64,000 nucleotides of DNA from Sphingobacterium bambusae (GTDB lineage: Bacteria > Bacteroidota > Bacteroidia > Sphingobacteriales > Sphingobacteriaceae), in the NCBI RefSeq assembly GCF_033955345.1, contig NZ_CP138332.1, positions 3,782,001 to 3,846,000 on the forward strand, written 5' to 3'. This document shows, piece by piece, positions 16,998 through 25,636 of the stretch. The position numbers and the translations under genes are program-made. The notes below the pieces were generated by a model that was not told where the DNA came from, did not search any database, and was given only the letters and a program-made list of their open reading frames with translations. Numbering within the stretch: the first letter of the stretch is position 1; each line of letters starts with the position of its first letter.

Positions 16998-18761
16998 ATG
17001 ATGAAACGAAATTCAATTCTCGTTGTGGCTGCCTTTTTCGCGATGTTGCCGGTTTCTTGCAAGCGCACGCTGCTGAGCGAAACCGTGGTCGAGCAAGCCG
17101 ATAGCTTATTCATTGCTTTTGATAGTATCCAAACCTTTCAAGAAAAGCCTTCTGGGCAGCGAGAGGCACGTCGATTAGGACAGTCCAATCCGGCATCGGA
17201 TTTTACATCCACGGGTTTGTTTGTGCCGCCCAATACCGATCTTGTACTCTATGTAGAGCAACTAGAACCGGGAAGTGGTATCCCTAGACTTCTTATTGGT
17301 TCCTACTCACGCTATCAAGCGCGTTGGGATCCTCGATCGGTCAACCTGACAACAGGACTACAAACTATCACAGGCGATGCGCTTGGTGGCCTGTTGTTTA
17401 TTCGTTACCCTGCCAACGATAACAGTGCCATATCGGGGCGTATTCGCATAGAATTCCGACAAGGACATCAACCGGTTCCCCATTTTGTACTGGGAAAGAC
17501 CAGCAATGCGCAATGGCAATCCATGTTGGATAATTGGACGACAGCACCTGATGTATTGCTTGAAAATGGCACGAACATCATTGTATCCTCGCGCGCGAAA
17601 GCTCTAGCTTACCGATCGGAAGATCAGCAGGAGCTTATGCAGCTGCTCGAGCAGGTGTCGGATGCGGAGTACGCAATCAGCGGTATCGACAACTCGTCGC
17701 CACAGCATGCGCGAAATACCCACAAGATCATTATGACGGAAACCGATATGGCAGATACCTATATGGCCGCCACTTGGTATCGTACGTGGTACCATACTGA
17801 TGTGATGAATACTATTTTGACAGTGAATGGCATCCGTAATGATGGCTGGGGACCTTGGCACGAACTGGGGCATATGCACCAACAAGGCGCATGGACTTGG
17901 GATGGTTTAGGTGAAGTGACGGTGAATATTTATTCTCTGGCTGCGGAACGTAAAATGGGAATCCCTACATCAAGGCTGACCCGCGATGGGGTATGGAATG
18001 CAGCGATGGACTACCTCGGAATACCTTATGCGGAGAAGAGCTTTAATGCGGAAACCACTGATCTTTTTGTCCGCTTAGCGATGTTTCAGCAACTTTGGCT
18101 AGGCTTTGGCGACAGTTTCTACCAGCGGTTGCATAAGGAAACTCGGGAAGATCAAGTATCCTTGTCTACCACAGAACAGAAAATGCGCTATTTTATGCTA
18201 AAGGCTTGTACGATCTCGGGTAAAAACCTGACAGAATTTTTCCGAAAGTGGGGTCTTAAGGTCAATGAATCCGTGTATTTAGAAATCGCCGCTTTGGGGC
18301 TACCTGCGCCCACAGAAGACCTAACGACAAAGACCGATGATCCGGATTGGGAGAACAAGTGGCTCGTGGTGGGGTATAGCTCGCAGGAGACTGCTGGTGA
18401 GAATGGCCGTGCGTCCAATCTCGTGGATGGCAATGCTGCAACATACTGGCACTCGCGTTGGTCGACGAATCCAGACACATATCCGCACTTTGTAAGCGTA
18501 GACATGAAGGAAAGCAAGTTGATCAATGGTTTTGCACTCACACAACGCAACGGATCACGCAAAGTGAAAGATATAGAGATTCAGGTCAGCGGTGATAATC
18601 TCAATTGGTCAAGCGTTGGCGATTACGCGCTGACGGAGAGCACAACGGCACAGCAACTGACATTGGGCTCTGCGGTCTCCTCGCGTTACTTCAAGCTCAT
18701 CTTTAAAAGTGGTTTTGACGAAACTGGCTTTGCGGCGATGGCTGAGGTAAGCATCTTCTAA
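16998..18761 (+). CDS. M60 (enhancin-type) metallopeptidase lipoprotein with C-terminal F5/8-type carbohydrate-binding domain
   Basis: 587 residues. The lipobox LPVSC puts the lipidated Cys at 21. A beta-rich N-terminal domain (about 60-170) precedes the M60 peptidase. The zinc site is HELGH at 288-292 with Glu306 as the likely third ligand. Residues about 448-587 look like an F5/8 type C (CBM32-like) module (ASNLVDGNAATYWHSRWS). Known M60 enzymes cut O-glycosylated proteins such as mucins, and their CBM32 modules bind the glycans. It should be a cell-surface or periplasmic glycoprotease. It stands alone: no susC/susD is adjacent. The start MMKR could also be the second Met. Confidence 0.9.
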   Translation: MMKRNSILVVAAFFAMLPVSCKRTLLSETVVEQADSLFIAFDSIQTFQEKPSGQREARRLGQSNPASDFTSTGLFVPPNTDLVLYVEQLEPGSGIPRLLIGSYSRYQARWDPRSVNLTTGLQTITGDALGGLLFIRYPANDNSAISGRIRIEFRQGHQPVPHFVLGKTSNAQWQSMLDNWTTAPDVLLENGTNIIVSSRAKALAYRSEDQQELMQLLEQVSDAEYAISGIDNSSPQHARNTHKIIMTETDMADTYMAATWYRTWYHTDVMNTILTVNGIRNDGWGPWHELGHMHQQGAWTWDGLGEVTVNIYSLAAERKMGIPTSRLTRDGVWNAAMDYLGIPYAEKSFNAETTDLFVRLAMFQQLWLGFGDSFYQRLHKETREDQVSLSTTEQKMRYFMLKACTISGKNLTEFFRKWGLKVNESVYLEIAALGLPAPTEDLTTKTDDPDWENKWLVVGYSSQETAGENGRASNLVDGNAATYWHSRWSTNPDTYPHFVSVDMKESKLINGFALTQRNGSRKVKDIEIQVSGDNLNWSSVGDYALTESTTAQQLTLGSAVSSRYFKLIFKSGFDETGFAAMAEVSIF

Positions 18762-18808
18762 GTGTACATAAGCTGCTCACTGCGACTGATGTATTTTTAA
18801 TTTTTTCG

Positions 18809-18836
18809 CTAGCCGCCTTCCAGAGAAGGCGGCTAG
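18809..18836. terminator. GC-rich hairpin between converging genes
   Basis: A perfect 12-bp stem, CTAGCCGCCTTC (18809-18820) with GAAGGCGGCTAG (18825-18836), 4-nt loop. Only TTTG follows on plus, so termination may be weak, but it is the only hairpin between the M60 gene and the converging anti-sigma gene. Confidence 0.6.
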
Positions 18837-18897
18837 TTTGTCGTACACACTGAAATTTTTGTACTAAAGGGCAATCGATAATTTTTAGATTATAGCG

Positions 18898-20139
18898 TTA
18901 TTCTCTAAACTCGATCGTTAGCTTGGTTTCCTTATCTAACCGACCATGTTCCCATTTCGGACCATCTTTTAGCACTTGTATCGCTTTGGCCTCGTGGGCT
19001 GCACTGGTAGATTTTTCGATGCGGATATGCGTAGGGTTACCTGTCGCATCTAAGTCAAAGCGGAGGGTTACCGATCCCGATGTAAGGTCACTCGCTTTTG
19101 CAGCTTTTTTGATATAGGCATCAAAAGCTCGCCAGCCACCAATAGGCGTTGGTTTTTTCGGCATCGACGTTTTTTTGCTGTACCCAGAAACAACGACTTC
19201 CTCTAGGCTGTTTTGCATAGGATCTAGCCGAATTTCAAGTTCGGAGGTACCGGCAAGCAACTGCTTTGGTTCGTAGCCTATATAGCTTAGCGCTAAGTTG
19301 ACCTGATTCGAATCGGAGACGATCACGAATCTTCCTAGGCTGTCTGCTTTAGTCGTTTTATTGGATATAAGATCCTTGATGACAATATCGGCTAATGGTG
19401 TATTGGTTTCACTGTCCAGCACTTTTCCAAAGACCACGGTTTGGTCTGCTTTACTAGATGTCAGACTACTCGATCCTCGGATCAATATCTGCGGCGTACT
19501 ACCTGCGACCGATTGCTTACGATGGGCTTGTGCGGCTTTGACCTCCACGGCTTCCAATTGTTTGCTGGGGGCTTGTGCGAGCACAATGGCATTACTGTCC
19601 AAAAAGAGGTCTGCCGGTAGTTCGGTCTCTTCTCGTGTTGGCCGAGGCTTTTCTTCGACGATAGGTGGCGCGGGCTTAGCGGTTGTTGCAGCAATCTGCT
19701 GCTCCGAGCTATCGTCACGCTGCTCTTGTGTTGCACCTAGGCTATTCGTATCCGCTAAAGGGAGATGCTCTTGCTTTTGGTCGGAAGAGTGATCCGTTTC
19801 TGCTGTTGCTATCTTCTGTTCATGTTGAGAAGGCGGAGACCATAGTAGGAAATATGCGGAAACCCCGATAACGGCAAGAAGTGAAGCTGCAGCTCCAAGG
19901 AATTTCCAGGGTAGTATTTTTCGGTCGCTTTTAGGGTAGGCGCGGGTTTCGATACGTTGTTGTAGATCAATGGTCGGCAATGGAAGCTTCTTGGCGTATT
20001 CTGTTTCTACGCCCAGAATAAGATCCATAAGCATTTCATCGGCCTCTGCGGCACGCTCGAGCTCATGCATCTCCTTTGGAGAAAGATCGCCCTGCACGTA
20101 ACGACGTATATACGCTATGTCAAATTTCCTATTCTGCAT
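18898..20139 (-). CDS. Anti-sigma factor with carboxypeptidase-D-like and TonB C-terminal domains
   Basis: 413 residues. Residues 1-50 look like a cytoplasmic sigma-binding segment (YIRRYVQGDLSPKEMHELER), one membrane helix is at 78-100, and the rest is periplasmic. After a Glu/Pro-rich linker come a plug-like motif ILIRGSSSL (218-226), a CarboxypepD-regulatory-like beta domain (234-308), the SusC-type motif LEEVVVSGYSKK (312-323) and a TonB C-terminal-like domain (335-413, WRAFDAYIKK to LTIEFRE). It overlaps the sigma gene by 11 nt, so the pair is co-translated. The periplasmic part may sense receptor or envelope state and control the sigma factor; the sensing model is inference. Confidence 0.85.
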   Translation of the reverse strand: MQNRKFDIAYIRRYVQGDLSPKEMHELERAAEADEMLMDLILGVETEYAKKLPLPTIDLQQRIETRAYPKSDRKILPWKFLGAAASLLAVIGVSAYFLLWSPPSQHEQKIATAETDHSSDQKQEHLPLADTNSLGATQEQRDDSSEQQIAATTAKPAPPIVEEKPRPTREETELPADLFLDSNAIVLAQAPSKQLEAVEVKAAQAHRKQSVAGSTPQILIRGSSSLTSSKADQTVVFGKVLDSETNTPLADIVIKDLISNKTTKADSLGRFVIVSDSNQVNLALSYIGYEPKQLLAGTSELEIRLDPMQNSLEEVVVSGYSKKTSMPKKPTPIGGWRAFDAYIKKAAKASDLTSGSVTLRFDLDATGNPTHIRIEKSTSAAHEAKAIQVLKDGPKWEHGRLDKETKLTIEFRE

Positions 20140-20698
20140 TTTTCTCCATACAAATTTTCAAGTTTCTTTTTCCGTTCTGGATAAAGCTCTTTACTTCATT
20201 TAAATTGTATCCGCTCAGTTCGGCGACTTCCTTGTAACACTTTTCTTGTAAGAAAAAGAGGTCTACCGTAACCTTCTGCTTGGCAGGTAGCTTGTCCATG
20301 CAATTTTCCAACAGCGATAACCGTTCCTCTTTTTCCGCATAGTTTTCATCTTGATGCAGGTTTACCGAAAATTCCACAAAATTATCGACAGGAATAATAA
20401 ACTGTTGCTTGTTCGCCCGCAATGCCATTAAACAATGGTTTTTGGCAACTACATACAGCCATTTTGGAAAATCTTTTATCGCCTGTTTAGGAATCTTATG
20501 GACAAGCTCTTCAAAGAGCTGCATGACGGCATCCTTGCTGCGCTCACTCTCCTTGAAATAACGTAAGCATACATAGTAGACCATTTCGCTATGTCGGGTG
20601 TATAGCACTGCTAGCGTAGCCAAATCACGCGTTTCGCCGTAGCGAGCAAGTAATTCCTCATCGGATAGAGTTTGTTCTGACGACCTATGGAGCTTCAT
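20129..20698 (-). CDS. ECF-like sigma-70 family RNA polymerase sigma factor
   Basis: 189 residues from the ATG at 20698. The open frame continues upstream to 21154, but that part overlaps the divergent vWA gene and is not sigma-like. Region 2 is recognised around LATLAVLYTRHSEMVYYVCLR and region 4 around ENCMDKLPAKQKVTVDLFF with the helix-turn-helix CYKEVAELSGYNLNEVKSF. The short C terminus ends in KNLKICMEKNAE-like basic residues. It directs RNA polymerase to its own target promoters and is presumably held inactive by the overlapping anti-sigma gene product. The gene is divergent from the vWA gene, with 82 nt between. Confidence 0.9.
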   Translation of the reverse strand: MKLHRSSEQTLSDEELLARYGETRDLATLAVLYTRHSEMVYYVCLRYFKESERSKDAVMQLFEELVHKIPKQAIKDFPKWLYVVAKNHCLMALRANKQQFIIPVDNFVEFSVNLHQDENYAEKEERLSLLENCMDKLPAKQKVTVDLFFLQEKCYKEVAELSGYNLNEVKSFIQNGKRNLKICMEKNAE

Positions 20699-20780
20699 AT
20701 TTCGAAGGCAAAATAATTTTTTTTTCTCGCTTATGGAAATTAATATTTTCCTGCATCCATCTCCAAAAAATAGATAAGCT

Positions 20781-22613
20781 ATGAAAAAGAGAACATTTTT
20801 ATCTGCACTATGTGCGATCTTGATTGGGATTGGCACCTGCTTGGGCGCGGAGATAAGCGGTTGGGTGATGGAATCCGGAACGGGCCAAGCAATTGCTGGT
20901 GCTTCTGTATCGAACCCACGCACCCAAGTAATGATACAGACCGATAAACACGGTGCTTTCAGCATCGAAGCTTCGGTAGGCGATAGTTTGGAAGTTAAGA
21001 TGATCGGATTTGAAACCAAGTTTGTCAAGCTTGGTAAAAAGAACAGAATCAAGATCATGTTGAAACCTGAAGTGATGTTCATGGAAGAAGTAGTTGTAAC
21101 AGCATATGCTGGACGTGCGAAACAATCATCGAATGCGGTCATGATACGAGGCATGGCAATAGCTTCTCCAGCACAGGCACCGCAGGAGAGCTATGCTCAG
21201 ATTAAAGAGAATACATTTATCAATCCGCGGAAAGAACCGCTTTCTACCTTCGCTGCGGACGTGGATGCCGCCTCGTACAGCAACGTACGCCGGATGTTGA
21301 AGATGGGGACGGTTCCGCCGAAAGATGCGGTGCGTGTAGAAGAAATGCTCAACTATTTTCAGTATGACTTGGAGGCGCCCAGCAATGGCGATCCGGTGTC
21401 GATAAAGACCGAGTTAACCGTGGCACCGTGGAATAAGGAAAACCGGTTGTTGCGTATTGCGCTTAAAGCTAAAGATGTGCCTAAAGAGCAGCTGCCCGCT
21501 TCCAATTTCGTTTTCTTGATCGACGTATCTGGTTCTATGTATGATGCCAATAAATTGCCGTTGGTAAAATCTTCGCTGAAGATGCTGGTGGATCAATTGC
21601 GAACAAACGATCGGGTAGCAATTGTGACCTATGCTGGATCCGCAGGGGTGAAGTTGGAAAGTACATCGGGGAGCGAAAAAATGAAGATTAAGGACGCTAT
21701 TGATGCCTTGGAGGCCGGAGGTTCTACTGCTGGTGCAGCCGGCATTATCAAGGCTTACCAGATTGCACGATCCAATTTCATCAAGAACGGGAACAACCGT
21801 ATCATCATGGCTACCGATGGAGATTTCAACGTAGGAGCGTCCAGTGATGAGGATATGGAGGCACTGATCGAGAAGCAGCGTGAAAGTGGTATCAATATTT
21901 CACTCTTGGGCTATGGTATGGGAAATTATAAAGATAGCAAGATGGAGATCCTCGCAGACAAGGGCCGTGGAAACTATGCGTATATCGACAATATTTCGGA
22001 AGCCCGCAAAGCGATTATCACTGAATTTGGTGGTACATTGTTCAGCGTAGCAAAAGATGTCAAGATTCAAGTCGAATTTAATCCTGCACAGGTGCAGGCC
22101 TACCGGCTTGTGGGCTACGAAAATCGCTTATTGGAAGCACAAGACTTTAATAACGATACCAAGATTGGTGGCGATATGGGCGTAGGCCATACGGTGACTG
22201 CACTATATGAGATCGTACCGGTAGGCACAAAATCATCCATTATTGGTACGGTAGATCCGTTGAAATACCAACAAGCATCTACCCCAGAAGGCGGACCACT
22301 CGTTGGCGAAGTGGCAACGGTAAAATTTCGCTACAAAGACCCCAATTCGGATAGCTCGAAACTAAAGCAGGCCACAGTTAGCAATAAGATAACTCCATTG
22401 GATGACGTATCGACAGACTTTAGATTTGCTTCGGCTGTTGCCGAGTTTGGCATGCTTTTACGCCATTCAGACTATAGGCAGCAAGCCAGCTTTCCGTCAT
22501 TGATAGCCAGAGCACGGGCAGCTAGTGGCGCCGATATCGAGGGGTACCGGATGGAGTTTGTCCGCTTAGCGGAAGACGCTGAAGCGCTGCTCACGGCACA
22601 ACAAGCTGATTAG
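20781..22613 (+). CDS. von Willebrand factor A / YfbK-type (DUF3520) protein with SusC-like N terminus
   Basis: 610 residues with a signal peptide to about residue 23. A CarboxypepD-regulatory-like domain (25-98) is followed by MEEVVVTAY (101-109) and MIRGMAI (121-127), motifs normally found before a SusC receptor plug. Then come a vWF-N-type segment (about 148-195, STFAADVDAASYSNVRRML) and a vWA domain with the metal site D248-V-S250-G-S252, T in GGSTAG, and TDGDF. The C terminus (about 420-600) matches DUF3520. It is a secreted or periplasmic metal-dependent adhesion-type protein. Divergent position next to the sigma/anti-sigma pair suggests it is their target or partner. Confidence 0.85.
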   Translation: MKKRTFLSALCAILIGIGTCLGAEISGWVMESGTGQAIAGASVSNPRTQVMIQTDKHGAFSIEASVGDSLEVKMIGFETKFVKLGKKNRIKIMLKPEVMFMEEVVVTAYAGRAKQSSNAVMIRGMAIASPAQAPQESYAQIKENTFINPRKEPLSTFAADVDAASYSNVRRMLKMGTVPPKDAVRVEEMLNYFQYDLEAPSNGDPVSIKTELTVAPWNKENRLLRIALKAKDVPKEQLPASNFVFLIDVSGSMYDANKLPLVKSSLKMLVDQLRTNDRVAIVTYAGSAGVKLESTSGSEKMKIKDAIDALEAGGSTAGAAGIIKAYQIARSNFIKNGNNRIIMATDGDFNVGASSDEDMEALIEKQRESGINISLLGYGMGNYKDSKMEILADKGRGNYAYIDNISEARKAIITEFGGTLFSVAKDVKIQVEFNPAQVQAYRLVGYENRLLEAQDFNNDTKIGGDMGVGHTVTALYEIVPVGTKSSIIGTVDPLKYQQASTPEGGPLVGEVATVKFRYKDPNSDSSKLKQATVSNKITPLDDVSTDFRFASAVAEFGMLLRHSDYRQQASFPSLIARARAASGADIEGYRMEFVRLAEDAEALLTAQQAD

Positions 22614-22657
22614 GTATATAAGAAGATTCTCACGCGTAGTGTTATTGCATACTTGGC

Positions 22658-25501
22658 TTATTCATCTGCAGTTTGCTCGTCAGCCAATACGGCAGCGGGT
22701 GAACTGCGGATTGAAGAACCATCGTCTTTGTTCGCTACGTTGTATCGATATTCATAATAGCCCACGTCTCCTGCCTCATTGAAGGCTTCGATGATAACTG
22801 TTGTTTCGCCAAGGTTATCGCCGTTGTAATAATCCACGAAAGTTTTCCCTTCCTTGTCGGTCAAGACATCGGGAAGCCAGTGTAGCAAAGTACGCCAATC
22901 GGGCTTAGCGGCATCCTCTGCAGACATCGATGCGTAACGTGGAGCATAAAACTCAACAACGGGCGAATACACCGGAACAGCCGCCTGCATAATGCCTGGC
23001 GATCGACGAACATTGTACACGCCTTGCCCTGCATGGGTGTAGATAGCAACTACGTGTCCTACGATAGGGATGTTCATAGGTGAAGCCTCGGGGTAGGTTT
23101 GCATATACAAATTGGCGAAGTTCTTTGCAAAACGAATAACTTCGAACCTCTTGACTTCACTAGGCGGGAAATTAGGGATGATGTCGTAGGAGTGGCCCGG
23201 TACAGGGATCCCGTCAACAACAACCAATGTGGGATCTCGACCGGGTACTTTGGCTACCAAGTATCCTCCTGGTCCCTCCGTGCGATCAATGCTAATATCA
23301 CGTGGGAAATTAAACAATAAGACACTATAAAGGCCGTAAGACCATTTTTGTTCTTTTTCTTGAATTGCCTTTCCCGATATCACGACGTCTGCCGCGCCGT
23401 AGGTGTCCAATACCTTTTGTTCTTGTTCGTTTAATTGTTTCCGCTCTACGACGACCTCGTCCAACAGGATTCCTCCTGCAGCTATGCGGTATGCGGCCTC
23501 TCGCTTACTGCGTTCTTGTCGTCGGAGTCCAAGAAGTGAGGTGATACTGTCCACAGGTTCCAACGAATGTAAGGCATTGTAGCCCGCGTCCACTTGATGT
23601 CGCTTTTCCAGCTGAATCGTGTAATCGCGGTTTTTTCCGGCCTTATTGCTTGTTTGTAGCAGGACGTTTAGCGTATCACTGTACTGATCCGGCAGTTGAA
23701 AGTAAAAGCTGCCTAGGCTATCGCTACTTTGCACTTGGAAGACATTGCTGGCACCAAATCCGATCAGGGAAAGCTGTATACCTGCTTGTTTTTTTTTCGA
23801 CAGCAGTCCCGATACATCGCCAGCGATATAAGGTGTAAATTCCGGTTGAATTAGAAAGGAATCTGGCACCGGCTCATTGTATTTGTATTTACGCCATCCC
23901 TGCGTTAACATTAGGGCGTCCAACGCCGCTGCACGCGTTGCGGAATCGCCTTGGAAATAGTGGTAGGGTTCTTCAACCTCGCCACGCAAATCCGATTGAA
24001 GGAGAAAGTGCGTCAAAATATTTTGTCGTGTGGAAGCCTTCTTGCCGATATGATCACTGCTCACGACCATAACCGATAGTTTTGCCTCCGAAGGTAGGCT
24101 ATCTCTTCCCAATATTTGAATCTGCAGGTCAGTTTTCGAACGTTTTTCGTAGCTATCGTTAGTTGTTGATGCTCGTATTGCTAGACGGTTTTCCGGCCGT
24201 TCGTGAAAGTAGATGCGCTCAGCGATCGGCCGCATGTCGCGACCTAGTAAGGTAAAAAGAATGATGCCTTCTGGCAGGCTATTCTTCGGGATAGATGCTA
24301 AAATCTGGTTGCTTTTGGTGCCGGTTTTGATCAGGTAATAAAGGTTCCCTCGGCAGCTGACTTGTACAAATAGACTGTCTTGGATTGTTTCCGTGCTTTG
24401 GATGTTTACCTTGATATGTTCTTCGTCTTGCCATATGGCCAATCGCTTTCCCTTTTTGCTAGGTTGTGGTAGTGGGTAGCGCGCCGCGTGAATAGCACTG
24501 TTCTCGTTCGAACTATCCACGACCGCATGATAGGTACTTCCTTCATTCGCCATCAGGTACACACTTCCAATTCCTAAGTGGTTGCTTTGGAAACGGCTGA
24601 TGGTATCGCCGATGTTGTTGAATATGGTTCCCGATACCGCGATTCCTTTTCCAGTGGGTGCTACCGCCTTAAAGCCCAATTTTGTGGGTATGTTTTCCAG
24701 CCATTCTCCACCTTCGGGGAAAAACTGTAGATCTATTGGTGCCGTTGGGGTTGTTAAGCTTCTAGTATAGCGGATACCGTTATCCGTATGCATTTGTATG
24801 ATGGCTGTGGCAGCGTTTGGTGGGAGTTGTTCATCCAAAAGGTAGTATCCTTGGTTACTCTCTTTTAACCGGATGCTGTCTTTTTTACCATCTACGATAA
24901 GGTAGATGTGCAGCTGTTTGCGGTGCGTAGGATCGATCAGCCGTGGAAACAGTTTTGCCTGCAACCGATAGGTATTGGGCATATGTTCCAGCATTTTGGT
25001 ATCGATGATGGGCGCCATTTTGGTTTCTATCGTGGCCGGAAAAAGTTCTACATATCTGCTGAAAACAAAATCACGGCCGAAATTATGGTTCCATTCGGTG
25101 TATGCGCGTAGCAGGTATTTTCCTGCCGGATAAGTCTTTTTCAATTCAAAAGCACCGTGTCCGCTGCCTTGGCTTAGCTTAATACGCTTGCTAGCGATAA
25201 TCTCTTCGTTGGGAGCCACTAGCTCTACGTGAAGCACGCCGCTAAGTTGAGAAGGGTAGTGGCCGGCAGATTCCAGCACAACGGCTTTGAACCAAATAGT
25301 TTGATCGTTGGTATACACATCAGCATCCAGCTGCAGGTATATCTTCTCGGCATATGCGCCCTTGGTGAGATAGGCATTGGATTGTACTTGTCCACAAGCG
25401 TTTTCATAGCATGCCGCCAACAGACTGAACAGCAGCAACGCCGTTGATAGCAGGGGCGACATTAGCTGAAGGCGACAATATGGAAAACAGCAGAAAGACA
25501 T
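22658..25501 (-). CDS. MG2-like multidomain envelope lipoprotein ending in a TonB-receptor plug-like domain, no barrel
   Basis: 947 residues from 25501; an alternative ATG is at 25462. The hydrophobic signal ends in LLAAC, a lipobox. Residues about 45-150 look like an alpha-2-macroglobulin MG2 domain (KIYLQLDADVYTNDQTIWFK), followed by several beta-sandwich regions. Residues about 685-800 carry ILLDEVVVERKQ and LVVVDGIPVPG (759-769), the signature of a TonB-dependent receptor plug, but the barrel of about 600 residues is absent and only 186 residues follow VDGIP. It converges on the vWA gene. Plug-without-barrel proteins of this kind are common but poorly characterised in Bacteroidetes; function unknown. 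Confidence 0.8.
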   Translation of the reverse strand: MSFCCFPYCRLQLMSPLLSTALLLFSLLAACYENACGQVQSNAYLTKGAYAEKIYLQLDADVYTNDQTIWFKAVVLESAGHYPSQLSGVLHVELVAPNEEIIASKRIKLSQGSGHGAFELKKTYPAGKYLLRAYTEWNHNFGRDFVFSRYVELFPATIETKMAPIIDTKMLEHMPNTYRLQAKLFPRLIDPTHRKQLHIYLIVDGKKDSIRLKESNQGYYLLDEQLPPNAATAIIQMHTDNGIRYTRSLTTPTAPIDLQFFPEGGEWLENIPTKLGFKAVAPTGKGIAVSGTIFNNIGDTISRFQSNHLGIGSVYLMANEGSTYHAVVDSSNENSAIHAARYPLPQPSKKGKRLAIWQDEEHIKVNIQSTETIQDSLFVQVSCRGNLYYLIKTGTKSNQILASIPKNSLPEGIILFTLLGRDMRPIAERIYFHERPENRLAIRASTTNDSYEKRSKTDLQIQILGRDSLPSEAKLSVMVVSSDHIGKKASTRQNILTHFLLQSDLRGEVEEPYHYFQGDSATRAAALDALMLTQGWRKYKYNEPVPDSFLIQPEFTPYIAGDVSGLLSKKKQAGIQLSLIGFGASNVFQVQSSDSLGSFYFQLPDQYSDTLNVLLQTSNKAGKNRDYTIQLEKRHQVDAGYNALHSLEPVDSITSLLGLRRQERSKREAAYRIAAGGILLDEVVVERKQLNEQEQKVLDTYGAADVVISGKAIQEKEQKWSYGLYSVLLFNFPRDISIDRTEGPGGYLVAKVPGRDPTLVVVDGIPVPGHSYDIIPNFPPSEVKRFEVIRFAKNFANLYMQTYPEASPMNIPIVGHVVAIYTHAGQGVYNVRRSPGIMQAAVPVYSPVVEFYAPRYASMSAEDAAKPDWRTLLHWLPDVLTDKEGKTFVDYYNGDNLGETTVIIEAFNEAGDVGYYEYRYNVANKDDGSSIRSSPAAVLADEQTADE

Positions 25502-25555
25502 ACTTCTAAAATAAAAAATAATTTTGGAAATAGTGTCCCTGTTTTTAAACGCGAA

Positions 25556-25584
25556 AAAGCCTGTCCGTAGATTGGACAGGCTTT
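25556..25584 (-). terminator. Terminator after tsf
   Basis: On the minus strand AAAGCCTGTCC, 7-nt loop, GGACAGGCTTT, then TT. The same element is symmetric enough to be seen on plus as well. Confidence 0.8.
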
Positions 25585-25636
25585 CGTTAATCTGTTATTA
25601 AGACTCCCTAAAGAGTTTGTTTAACAAGCTATTAGG

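Noticed and set aside
20699-21154. Upstream extension of the sigma factor frame
   Set aside because: It overlaps the divergent vWA gene and has no sigma-like content; the ATG at 20698 fits the family.
16998-22613. Polysaccharide utilisation locus around the M60 gene
   Set aside because: No SusC barrel or SusD protein is present; the SusC-like pieces belong to other proteins.
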